A DNA stretch of 64,000 nucleotides from Omphalotus guepiniiformis (Eukaryota; Basidiomycota; Agaricomycetes; Agaricales; Omphalotaceae), in assembly GCA_028554645.1 (NCBI GenBank), contig JAQOOI010000021.1:2542001-2606000 (forward strand). Direction: 5' to 3'. The translations under genes were made by a program, and so were the position numbers. Below are positions 1-11,372 of the stretch, piece by piece. Under the pieces are notes generated by a model that was not told the DNA's origin, did not search any database, and saw nothing but the letters and a program-made list of their open reading frames with translations. Numbering within the stretch: position 1 is the first letter of the stretch; every line of letters starts with the position of its first letter.

Positions 1-2
1 GC

Positions 3-1595
3 CAAAAGCTAAACTTGGCGACATTTCCAGACGAGCTCGATGGCGCAGGATGGAATTACGGTGTCCCACTAGCAGACTTGAAACGACTTGTTACGCGATG
101 GAAAGAAGGATACGACTGGAGAGCTGAGGAAGCTAAAATCAACGAAGAGCTTCCGCAATTCACTAAAGATATCGACGTGGAGGGATTCGGAACGTTGAAT
201 ATCCACTATGTGCACAAGAAGAGCGATGTCGAGGCTGCTATACCGTTACTGTTCGTTCATGGATGTAAGTTCAATTTGTAACACTTATATCTCAACAACG
301 CGGTGCGTGATGCTAATACGCTCCGATAGGGCCTGGCAGCTTCATTGAAGTTCGCAAGATACTACCTCTATTGACACAATCTTCGCCCAAACACCCTAGT
401 TTTCACGTAGTTGCGTTGGGGCTCCCCGGATATGGGTTCTCAGAAGCTCCTCATAAGCCTGGATTTGGAGCCGACCAGTACGCTGAGGTAGGCTTTACTT
501 CATACGCAGGTTCCTTTCTCACCAGACATTCAGGTTGGCAACAAACTCATGCTTGCCTTGGGATACGATGAATATGGTACGAAGCTTCTCTACTCTAACG
601 ATCACAACGTCTTTATGCTGTTCATTCCTTTCGTTCAGTCACGCAAGGAGGAGACTGGGGTGTCTTGGTCAATCTCTCGCGCGTATTCAGGAAAGGTGCA
701 TACACTGACGACCCGGATATAGGTCACTCGCACAATAGCGAAGCAGTACGGCCATACTCATAGTAAAGCATGGCACTTAAATGGACCTCAGTCAGTCGCT
801 TCCATCATCTAGAATTACTCCAACACTAATCTCATACTCTCCAGAGGCGCACCTCCACAGTTCACGTACCAACCTCTTCGATTCCTACAACACTTGATAA
901 CACCGTACTCCGCCGCTGAGAAAGCAGGCTTGGAACGATCTAGTTGGTTCGCCTCTCTAGGAGAAGGTTATTTCCACGAACAGACTACGCAGCCGCAGAC
1001 TCTGGGATATTCGCTTGCAGATTCCCCCGTAGGCCTTCTTGCGTGGATTTACGAGAAACTCGTTAACTGGACTGACTCGTACCCTTGGACTGACGATGAA
1101 GGTATATTGACTCTCATAATACTATAGGTGTATACTGACTTGTATGCATATCTAAAGTCCTGACGTGGGTTTCGATTTATTATTTCTCGCGTGCGGGGCC
1201 TGCTGCCTCTATCCGAATCTACTACGAAGCTGTACAAGGCAAACAAATCTACCTTCCCCCCTATGCGAAACCGACAATTCCGTTCGGTGTTTCCCAGTTC
1301 CCTAAGGATTTAAATGTTCATCCCCGAAGGTTAGTATCACTCATTCATTCGTTCGTCCCACATAACGTCAACGTTTTACCTTCCATTTCATGCACATAGT
1401 TGGCTTCACGCCTCAGGTAACCTCGTATTCGACGCCTTTCATACGCGCGGGGGACATTTTGCTGCGTACGAAAGGCCTGAAGTGCTCGTTGGAGATGTTA
1501 GGAAGATGTTTGGGAAGAAGGGACCGGCGTTTGGTGTTGTGCCAGGTAAGAGTGGGTATGATTCGAGGGTGGGTCGGGTTCGTTCGAAGTTGTAG
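3..1595 (+). CDS. Epoxide hydrolase, microsomal type (5' partial)
   Basis: Alpha/beta-hydrolase that opens epoxides to diols. The first readable residues form the N-terminal EHN lid domain ([13 protein letters not shown], then a WKEGYDWR motif), so the true start lies before the window. After an intron at 265-329 comes HGWPGSF, the oxyanion-hole region. The nucleophile Asp lies in GGDWG near 645-660, and the catalytic His in [12 protein letters not shown] near 1447-1485. The lid segment with the [11 protein letters not shown] stretch lies near 1060-1105. At least five introns are needed to keep the frame. The last exon ends in [17 protein letters not shown] and stops at 1593-1595. All catalytic segments are present, so the gene looks functional. 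A decayed copy of its C-terminal third lies at 51743-52075. The substrate cannot be told; xenobiotic detoxification or a tailoring step are both possible. Confidence 0.88.
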
Positions 1596-2393
1596 TGTTG
1601 TAGCCAACGGGTAGGAGTGTGTACTTTTAGATGTGTTTTGGTCGTTCTGAATCGACTCAATCTTTGTATCAGTGAAGATCCTCATCCTTTGATACAAATT
1701 CATGGTTGAATGTCTTGGTTGGATTTTACTTTTTGGCCGTCTGGCTACCGTCTGGTCACTGTCTTCAGTCGGCACTCGGGTTTCATCTGACTCGATGTGG
1801 AAAATCAGGCTCGTAGGAAGTCGTAGGGTCGTCGTACAAATATTGGCTTCGCTATGGCAACTTGACTCTTACGACAAATTTTTTTTGAATTTCCTTGCAA
1901 ATACATACCTACGGAATATCGGCAAATCTGTATTCGAGGGAAGGGCAGGATCCGAGTGACGACTCTACCCTGCAAGGTCGGTGAGCTCAAGGGACCACAT
2001 TTGGTGCATTTCCTTCCCAGAAGAAAGTTCGTCAAAGTCCATAGTATTCAACATTCAATTCTATACTTACTAGCGGATCCGTTAGTTACTTACCAAGTTA
2101 CTTACACAACGGGTGCAATGTAATTTGCCAGGCCAGAACCGTTGATCAGCTGAGAGTTCTGGACTCCAGCCCATCAAAACCTTCTCACGCCATCGCCTAC
2201 GGTGTGTTCCGATCGTGCTTAGTAATCCTCCTTTTCTCTCCCGCTTACTTTCAACAACCCCCGCCCCGTATTTTTATCTCTTTTTCGAACAAACCAACAG
2301 ACTCATTGACCATACGCTTTGACTAGCTGGACTATACCTCCCCCAGCACACACACACAAACTGTAAAGGAAATTAATACAAAGCAAAAGAGCT
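1596..2393. other. Intergenic region between epoxide hydrolase and FZO1
   Basis: About 800 bases with no supported gene. The right part (2220-2390) is rich in pyrimidine runs and CA repeats and is probably the FZO1 promoter and 5' leader. No conserved domain is readable in any frame. Confidence 0.5.
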
Positions 2394-5063
2394 ATGGCTC
2401 AGTCGTATTTTCCTGGCCGAGTGACATCACCCGTCAAGGAATTAGCCAACTTCAGTAGTATTTCTGGAGAGAGGCAGTTGAAAGTTGAGGATGTTCAGGG
2501 AGCTTATGTTGAACAGAAGGATAGGTGAGTTGTTGTTTTTGGTTTGAAACTATGGATTTTGGGATTGACTGTTTTACTCAACGCGTTCGTGTTGAATAGG
2601 CTTGTGAATGCTATAGACGCTACTAGTTCTATTCTTAATGAGATTAGAACTTTCAATAAGGAGGAGTGGGTCGTTAGGTACCCGCAATTGCGTGAGGCGG
2701 TAGAGGCTGTTTCACCTCCACCTACCTCTCGCCGCAAGTCCTTACGCCGCTCTCTATCCTTCGCCGACGATCCCTCTTCCGAGACTGAGGTTTTGGTCTC
2801 GCGCGGCATGACGCGGTCTACCACCGTTACCTCTCTTGCCGAGCTAAAGGAGGAACAAGAGGACACTCCGAACGAGGAGCAAACAAAGGAGGAGGATGAG
2901 AAAGATGACCGGCTTCTTCCTTCCTCTGATTTCCATGTTCTTCGTCTCGATCTTAAACTGGGAGCAAACGGATCTTCTACAGCTGCGTCTCTGGTATCTC
3001 AGCTTGAGAAGTCGTCTATCGCCAATCTCCTCGACGAGCGTATTGGAGCTTCTCTTAAACACGTTGAGAAACTTCGTCTCCGTGTGGAGGATACTTCTTC
3101 CAAGGTTCTTGTTACTGGTGATCTTAATGCCGGAAAGTCTACCTTTGTGAATGCTCTCCTTCGTCGGGAGGTTATGCCTGTTGATCAACAGCCTTGCACG
3201 ACTGCCTTTTGCGAGGTTCATGACGCTGCTGAGAACGGTGGTGTCGAGGAGGTTCACATTATCAAGGATGGTGCTACCTATGATATCAATAACGAGGCTA
3301 CGTTCACTCGAGCCTTGCTCTCGGATCTCGAGGAAATTGTCGCTGACAATGAAGATTCTCAGCGTATGCTCAAGTTGTACCTTGCGGATACTCGTACTCC
3401 CGCTGAATCTTTACTCAACAATGGCGTCGTCGACATTTCTCTTATTGATGCTCCTGGTCTTAACCGTGATAGTCTCAAAACGACTGCCCTTTTCGCTCGA
3501 CAAGACGAGATCGATGTCGTCGTTTTCGTCGTTTCGGCAGAGAACCACTTCACCCTTTCCGCTCGGGAGTTCCTCGGTAACGCTAGCAAGGAAAAGGCTT
3601 ACTTGTTCATTGTGGTTAACAAGTTTGACCAGATCAAGAATAAGGACAAGTGTCGACGGTTAGTGCTTGAGCAGATCAAGGAGTTGAGTCCTCGCACGTA
3701 TGAAGATGCTGAGGATCTTGTTCACTTTGTTGATTCTGCTGCTGCACTACAACCGTTCACTGCCAACCCTGCCTTTGATGACCTTGAGTCGTCATTGCGG
3801 TCTTTCGTCCTCGTCAAGCGGTCCAAGTCAAAGCTTCACCCCGTATCTACCTACCTCAGCAATTTGCTGGGAGATATCGAGCTTCTCGCTGGTGCTAATG
3901 TTCTCTTTGCCAACTCTGAAATGGAGCGGGCTAAGGAGGATTTGTCTCTCATCAAGCCCGTCTTGGAGAAGATGAGGAACAGCAGGGATTTGTTGGAAGA
4001 GAGTTTGGAGGCTTTGGAAGAACATGGTGCGAGTAGCGCGACTGATAAGACCAAGTCGGTTTTGGCAGATGCTCTTGATCGTATTGGGCAAGGGAAACTC
4101 GGTGTTGACAAGCCTGAAGTTCCTATGCCTTCTTACCCTGGTCTTCTTGGTATCTGGGATTACGCACGGGATGTTCGTAGGGCTTTGGTTGCTAGTGTTG
4201 ACGCTGCTGTTAAACAGGCAGAGGATGAGGCTAGGGTTATTACTAGCTCTGGTGTGGATAAGATCAAGTCTTTGGCGGAGGAACATCTTCCTGAGGGCGT
4301 TGAGAGGAACAAGAGGGTGTTTATGCCTGAGGCGATGTTTAGTGCTGTTAGGAAAGGTGGAAAGGGTGCTATGAAGAGGCGTTCTTCGTCGTATAATGGA
4401 GCTGTCGTGGCTGGAGGTGTTCATGGTCTGGGACTTGGTCTTGTTCAGCGACCGGATATGCTTGAGACGACGTTCTTGGACTTGTTCGATGTGCACCACC
4501 AGTTCTGGCTTTACTTTGGCGATGGAAAGAGTGAAGGCAAGGAGGAAGACGAGGGTACGGCAACTGCGTTGGGTCTCGTTAGTGTTGGTGTTGGTGCCGT
4601 GACGATGGTCGGTGGACAGGCTATTGGTGCCAAGGGTCTTATTGAGGGTATCATTCGCATAACCGACCTCTTTGGGAACGAAACTGCAAGAAAGTGGGCT
4701 GCTCCTGTTTTAGGTGCTGTGACGATCGGTTTAACGGCATACCTAATTCTCGAGTTACCAAGTTCGATTCCAAAGACGGTTGGGAGACGTGTTAAAGCGT
4801 CTGTTGTGCGAACTGATGGGGAAGAGGTACCGTTTGTTGATGCGCATGCTGGTAGGATTGGTCGTGAGACTAGGAAGGTGTTGAGGTTGGCTTCGTGGGA
4901 TTTGAGAGGACGGTTTAATGGTGCTATGGAGGAACGCGGTAAGGAAGTGCAAGTTAAGGAGGAGATTGAGAAGAAGGCGAGTAATGCGAAGGTGTGGTTT
5001 ACTGGGGTTGGAAAGAGGAGTGGAGAAATTCGTGTTGGTGCTGGATTGGGTATCGAGGCTTAA
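2394..5063 (+). CDS. FZO1: Mitofusin FZO1, outer-membrane dynamin-like GTPase
   Basis: Two exons (2394-2524 and 2600-5063) give an 864-residue protein, close to the usual fungal Fzo1 length. Fzo1 drives fusion of mitochondrial outer membranes. Visible GTPase motifs: P-loop GDLNAGKST near residue 217, switch Thr in QPCTTAFCEV, DAPGLN near 327 and NKFD near 384. A heptad-like helical stretch rich in Glu/Leu follows. Two adjacent hydrophobic segments near residues 698-765 (GLVSVGVGAVTMVGG, then APVLGAVTIGLTAYLILE) form the hairpin anchor, and a basic coiled-coil tail faces the cytosol. The start at 2394 is the first ATG joining in frame to exon 2. The 5' half is acidic and Ser-rich, as in other fungal Fzo1. 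No defect seen. Confidence 0.95.
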
Positions 5064-6391
5064 AATGTCTTCCTTGTTCCCCCTTCCTGATTTCTTTTAC
5101 TGTCCGTGGTTTTTTCATTCCAATCTAAAATTCCGGATACCTCAAACAGGGTTTGTGTATGTTTTCATTTCTCCCTACCCCCACTCTCATCTTCGTTATT
5201 CACAAGTTTAATCCGTCTTTGTTTTCAATTTCTGTCCTCTTTTCTTCCGACGATGTTTTTAGTGGATCGTCGCTATCACTCTCCTTGTTCAACTTATCGT
5301 TGTCAATTAGATTTTTTTTTCATAACTTTATGTTGTGTTTATGTTCCTCTCTCATGTGGTTCGCCCCTTTCAGTTACTCACGACGCTCCTTGATTTCTTT
5401 TGATTTCTCTGATCTGTTTTTTTTGCGCTCAAGCGCTATGACGGCAAATGTAACACTTTGTATGACGTACGAGTATATTATCTACTTACATACAGTACTC
5501 AAGTAACGACCGTTTTATGATGACTACATACGAATGAAGAAATATTCATTCCCTCACCAGCTCACCAGCTACTCATTGGTGGACTAGTACTGTGGCGGTG
5601 CATCGTGCTCAGAATATCTAAACTCACAACGGAGCGTTTGTTCTACGAATTCAATTCCTCTTGCGTCGAAAACGAATAGCCAGCTCATTGCACAATTTTG
5701 CTTTCTCCATATCAGAAAAATCTGCATGGAACCGTGAACGAAACCTAGTTCATTGGAGGAATGGTATGTAGCTGGAATGATAACTTATAAATGTTCTGTT
5801 GAATCCTCGTTGGTGCTGATTGATTACTCTGACTCCAACAGTTTGTTCTGACATTGACCTTGCCGTGTTTGTGTTCTCTGGCCTAACGGACGCCTGTTCA
5901 GTACTTCAGTTGTCAAGCCAGGCTAATACTTGCTCTCAGGCATTGAATTGCAATGAATTCGTATCACATTTAACAGCAAATGGCAGGGCCAAATCACTAC
6001 CAACTCACACTAGACGTTCTTCTGGTTCTCTATTCATTCTTTGCAAACTGTACTGCCCGTTTCCTAACGACCATCCTACTGGATTCCAGAATTAGGGTTC
6101 ACATCTTTCGCGGTCCAGTCGCTTGCTATCTCAAGGTGCACCGGGACAGTTGCAGCCCGACTCCCCCCGCATCTACTTGCGTGTATATCGAGTCTGGAGA
6201 TGATGCGTGCGTACAACTGCTGGTGGTTCTCAACACATTGAGTGCTATGCTGACCGCACTGCTAAGCGCGCGTCTACTATAGATGTTCAAATTTGACACT
6301 AATCTTCCCGCGACAGGTTTAATGATTTTGAACAGCATACATTGTGAACTCAACATATAACAAAGGCCTGAACCTTAAAGTGACCCTGATC
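5064..6391. other. FZO1 3' flank and intergenic region
   Basis: T-rich sequence from 5064 to about 5500 looks like a 3' untranslated region. From 5500 to 6390 there are only short open frames with no recognisable motif. Nothing further can be supported. Confidence 0.5.
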
Positions 6392-7891
6392 ATGTTCTCC
6401 CTCAGACCTCGACCACCTCGCAGAAATGAGAAGCGAGTCGTATATGCCTATCCAAACGACAAGTCAATATCTACAGAGGTTTCTGAAGAAGTCTCAGATG
6501 AGTCCAGCCAGTAAGTAGCTACAGCATTTCATTCATTTGAATCACGATTGATACCCTCTCAGACTTCCTCTGGCAGGCAACCACTGCATCGAATCTGAAG
6601 AATCTTCCCTTCGGTTTACTTCCATAAAGGCAACAAGGCCTTCTCCAATTAGCACCCAATCACGGCTCAATCCAGTTTCGAACACATCTTCGAGCAATAT
6701 TCCTGGGATCCCGCTCACCTCATCACCAACATGTCCCCTTCACCATGCAATGAAGCTTAGTGGAATACTCGAAGAAATGACTTGCAATATAGATGACGTA
6801 TCGAGCATTTGCATCCCTCGTTCACTTCTTTCGTTCCCCCGCCAGGAAGTGGTCCCATGTACAAACCAACCCTCGGCGTTAAGTGCTATGCTTAGCTCCC
6901 CGAGTGCACCTATAATCAACCCGTTTGCAAACTTTAAAGCTTCAGCTCAGGTCCCTCCGGACGCTGACTCAATGGTCGTTCTCGTCTATTTCCCTCATGC
7001 TGATTACCCAGCGGGGGAACCATTAGAATTGCACGTGGGGACGGAGGTGAATGTTGCTACCCTCATGGGTCTGGCTTTATGGACATACTGGGAAAGATTT
7101 TGGCTTCCTCCGTTACCGTTGACCGACCGCACTGATACGTGGCCTGCTGGTGCGGCTTCAGCTGATATGACTCTTTCTAAATGGCGTCTGCGTCTCGTCA
7201 GAGATGAGTTCGTCGATTACGAGAATGAAGGTTCGTAGTGAACAAAGGACCAAATTCCGTGGAAGTGACGTGCTAGAACTTCTCCCTTGGTAGCTCCTGA
7301 CCCCTCGGATAAAGTCAGATTACTAGGTGCCCTAGATTTCGCTCTTCTAATCAATAATAACGATATAATATCTGAAGGCTAGTAAATGACGATGATTTCT
7401 CACTCAATGTTCTACGAATACTGACTTCCCAATTAGACAGAATTTCTCGTCGTAGATCTCAATCTCAATCGAGGCAACGCTTCTCCGTCCCTGGACTTTC
7501 AATCCCGAAGAGATACAGTCTTCCGTTTCGACTTGGTGAAAGCTCCACATCCTGGTATACGCCAATTAAGTTGTTCTACGTGAAAGAGATCAACGACGAC
7601 GAGCAACCCGTTTCTATCGAATGTTCGATGTGAGTACTGGTCTTCATGTTCCCGTGCCTCGCCTCGCCTAGTCTCGCGCGAGCCTTTTCAAACTTCTGAC
7701 TCTTTGTGAATAGACATGCAAGTATGAATGATGTACTAGATATAGCTTGTACTGCGCGTGGTATAGAGCATTCCGAGCTGTACATATTGATGTGTCACAA
7801 CGTTCGACGGGTTCTCCATGCTGTACCTCTCGAACGACGCGCGTCGAGCTTGGCAGACAAGACAGAGTTTGTACTAGTAATTAAGAGTTAG
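6392..7891 (+). CDS. Short SIN1/AVO1-like protein (CRIM + Ras-binding-like domain, no PH)
   Basis: Five exons (6392-6510, 6563-7230, 7294-7377, 7437-7629, 7714-7891) give 413 residues. SIN1/AVO1 is a core TORC2 subunit whose CRIM domain recruits AGC-kinase substrates. The CRIM hallmark is clear: INPFANF, then VYFPHADYPAGEPLELHV, GLALWTYWERFWLPPL and WRLRLVRDEFVDYENE, followed by APDPSDKVRLL. The C-terminal part (NDVLDIACTARGIE ... VPLERRASSLADKTEFVLV) resembles the Ras-binding-like domain of fungal SIN1. The protein stops there; the usual PH domain is missing, and the N-terminal region is much shorter than in full-length SIN1. Exon 3 needs either a GC-AG intron (7378-7436) or an earlier GT donor at 7327; both keep frame. 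It may be a truncated paralogue with a full-length SIN1 elsewhere. Confidence 0.75.
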
Positions 7892-8236
7892 GACTAAGGT
7901 TTGTAGCTTTATAAAGAAGTATCCGTACATGTATCATTATACATTAGACTTTTATCAATATCTTCTACTGAGTCAAACTGATAATTCAAGTACGTCCTCC
8001 CCAAGCCAAATTGCTGCGTAAAACAATAGTTTATACAACTTATCAGATTGTAGTGAAGATTTTCGCATTAAACTTATATGTATCACGGCAAGATTGATAC
8101 GCTCGTATTTCAGCATGATCATATGCTACAAGTGGATTATGCTACGTACAGATAAATCTGAAATAAATCAAAATACTACTTATGGACGAATATGTTAAAG
8201 TATCCATGTCCAAGACCATGAAAAGAGTCCCCTCTA
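7892..8236. other. Convergent intergenic region
   Basis: AT-rich spacer between two convergent genes. It was read for a PH domain that would complete the SIN1-like gene and none was found. Confidence 0.5.
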
Positions 8237-9516
8237 TCAATAACTACTCGCCACCGAACCTACTCGACCCCCATCTATTAACCAAACGGCGCCATTCACA
8301 TAAGCACCAGCCCTACTAGCAAGAAATAGTATAGTCCCGGCCATCTCCTGTACATTCGAACTTTCATGTCAATCACCCGTTCAAATAGTATTAACAAAAC
8401 CCTTACCTCCTCTGTGCCGCTTCGCTTGAGTGGCACAGTCGTTGACAAAGCAGCAGGATCAAGAGTCGTTTTCGTAGTTTTGATCGTTGTCATTTCTACA
8501 TTCAAAATCGCAATTATTTCATGTCAAATGTCAATTCAGAGCGCGAATAGAGCATACCAGAAGGCCATACACCAGGTGCAAGAACATTACTTCTGATCCC
8601 CCAAGGTGCCAACAAGTTAGCCAGACACTTCCCAAGGTGCGTACAAGCAGCTTTCGAAAGCGTATATGACATTGACAGGATTTTCGCGTCCACTCGGAAA
8701 GCTCCTGATGACGACACTGACAGTACTTGCGACGTTCGGAATGGAGGTCGAGGTATGAAATCGTTTACCACGTCTGGTAATTCTGCTTCTTGCTGGCGCA
8801 CGTTGCCTTTGTGAAGCAAATCCAGAAATGCAACAGTGGTGTAGTACGGAGCAGTAACGTTCGTAGCAAACGTTTCGGAAAAGTCTTCGGGTGATCCTGC
8901 GTCCCATAGTGATGCTTGGAATGCTTTGATAGAGGGAAGCGTGGGCTCGCACGACGGGGATGGGGGAGGGGAAGGAGGATTATGTGTAGACAACGAAGAA
9001 TCATCTGGGGAGGGTAACGGGTGAGGGTAGAGATTTCGAGCAATCCCAGCATTATTGACGAGAAGGTCAATGTATCCGTGTCGAGCTTTCACGGATTCAA
9101 CCAAAGATAGAAGGGAGTCACGATTCGTGATGTCACCTTGAAGGGGTATTATATTGTTGTACCGCTAAAGAAATCTAGGTGTGAGATCATATCAAGAAGA
9201 GAAGACCTCGGAGTCGAGGTCTTGATCCTGACGACACTCACATTGTTTTCCCGAGCCGCTTTTTGAAGTAACTCAAGTCTCCTGCCGATGATATATACAA
9301 TGGCACCGTTGTTTTCGAGAGCCGTAGCCATCATAAGACCGATGCCTGTTTACAGAAGATTGATATACATCAGGATGCAACCTCGCCGCGCGGATGATAA
9401 GGCTTACCACTTCCTCCTCCAGTCACGACAGCCACTAACCCTTCCACATTGAAGATATTGAGGGGATTGAATCGGTTATTCTCGGAAGTATACAGCGAAT
9501 CAGATGCCAGAACCAT
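8237..9516 (-). CDS. Short-chain dehydrogenase/reductase (SDR), classical type
   Basis: NAD(P)-dependent oxidoreductase with a Rossmann fold. Several exons on the minus strand contain VAVVTGGGSG followed after an intron by GIGLMMATAL (the TGxxxGIG cofactor loop), then NNAG at 9040-9060, the catalytic Ser in SVSSSGAF, and YTLSK as the YxxxK catalytic pair near 8670. The last exon reads AGTILFLASRAGAYVNGAVWLIDGG, the usual SDR C-terminus, with the stop at 8237-8239. A Pro/Ser-rich insertion of about 35 residues after NNAG is unusual and probably a surface loop. The start at 9516 is the first ATG before the Rossmann strand. All active-site residues are present. The substrate is unknown; fungal relatives are often called rhamnolipid-type or 3-oxoacyl reductases. 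Confidence 0.85.
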
Positions 9517-11372
9517 GATACAAGGCCACCCTATGTGTAGGGAAGTAAAACCACCGAGTTTGAATGAGTCAAGGCTTGACCGCACCTCAGGTCGATAATC
9601 ATGGGCTTTTTATATGGAAAAAGCTTGAACCCTTTAAGCCTTCAGGGGGGACGAATCTCGATCTAAATCATGATGGCTTTGACAAATCCAATTGTCGGTT
9701 TCGGCCTCGTTGTCGTTGTAACCTCGTCCTCCGATCTCTACATCTCTCCATGACTAAAATAAATTGAGTTAAGAAGCAAATTCGAGGCGGTCAACTACGG
9801 AGAAGGAAGAAGAACTCGAAACGCCCTGAAACGCCCTATACATTTTGAAAGCACGCACCTGTTGATTGTTGGGGAAAGATTTCATCGGGAGCCCTGTGCC
9901 ACATTAAAGAGATTACAGAAGATGCTAAGATGTTTCAGACATTTATCACTTAAACTGAATTGTACCTTACCCGTCTAAGTGGTAGTTACACAACCACGCT
10001 AAAATAGTTTGATTCAACTCTGAAGCCGCAGTACTGGGAAGCCTGATGTGGGATTTTAAAGCAATGTAAAAAAGTGGTTGAAGGAGAGTCACTCGGAAAC
10101 CCAAATGTAGCCGGGTATCACATGATCTTATTCTGCCGGCGGGAACGCATGAGCAATGGCATTGGCCTACGTATCCGGCAAAGACTGCCACCACTTAAGC
10201 GCTGCTCTCTGACTTGTTCACGTTCACGGTCTCAATACGGCTATGGTAGGCTAATTCTAGGCTAATGGGATGCGCTATCAGCAGTGTAGATCCATTAGTT
10301 CAACTCCCTTCTCATGCAATCTAATTGTTTCTAGAAAGTTTGACGGAGGAATGCTCTCGGAATGCACGCTTTATTGAAACATGAACGCAGAGTTTCACGG
10401 AACGTTCTTTCTTCAATACCTCAAAGAAATTGTGAATTCCCTCTGAGCCAAGCATATGAGAGCATATGTAGATGCCCGGTTCCGTGAAAGGGCCGTCGGC
10501 AGTGTAATTGCATCATGCAACTGCCAGCACAGAGTCCAGAGACAGAAACAAAAGCTCGGAATAAACCGAAGACTATATGTATGTCGCGAATAGAACGGAC
10601 CAGTAACGGACCCATCATAATCAGTAGACTCATTGGCATCTTGTCATGACCAACATGCGATACGTCTGTGGTGGACACTAGTGGCTGGCTGTGACTGGTG
10701 ACTCTAGCTTATCCATGCCTTACGATATGTCATATCTATCGCTCACGAGCGCTTGAGCCATTAAGATCAGATGATTCAGCGACTGCTCCGGTCAAGGAAA
10801 AGAACATTACATGGCGCCTTGCGCGTACGGATCATGAACATGCAATATCCGACCTCGGCTTCAAGTTCTGGTGTATCCTCTTCATATCCTTCAGCGGGCG
10901 TAATCAGCGGGCGTAATTCATGGCGGGCCGGAGTGATCGCGAAGGAGCTCTCTCTCGCGGTGAATAACCTTGAATAGCTCGCAAGTCTCTAGCGCTCAGC
11001 TGCGGACTCTGAGACGTTGCATGCGGTCAGGATTCAAAGGTTACCCTCAGTCCCCGGAATACCCAGTGCACAATCTGAACATCAAAAGTACAGTCACCAG
11101 ACCCACGTAAAAGCTGTATGTTGTAACAGTGCTGTAACAGTACTGAGTACAGTGTACGCGACAGAGGACTCGGCCTCGACCGGCTAGGCCCTGAGATCTC
11201 CTGGGATTCGTACTTCAGGGAAACTAGATATACATGGTTAGTCGTGCGCGTAAATCATATAAATCATACAAGGAATATAATTCTTCCATCGTTCTACCAC
11301 CGACGGCAAGGACAATTCTGTCATTGAAGGTCGCCCCCACAAGTGACAGATCAGCGATCTTCCAGCCACCAT
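9517..11372. other. Gene-free stretch
   Basis: About 1.85 kb without a supportable gene. Short open frames on both strands show no domain, no conserved motif and no splice structure that joins them. A near-duplicated phrase (cagcgggcgtaat) occurs at 10892-10918. Nothing else seen. Confidence 0.45.

Noticed and set aside
3828..4499. Long minus-strand open frame (223 codons) inside FZO1
   Set aside because: It is antisense to a well-supported exon and has no motif; long frames opposite codon-biased exons are expected.
7892..8236. A PH domain completing the SIN1-like gene
   Set aside because: All frames were read; nothing PH-like is present before the next gene.
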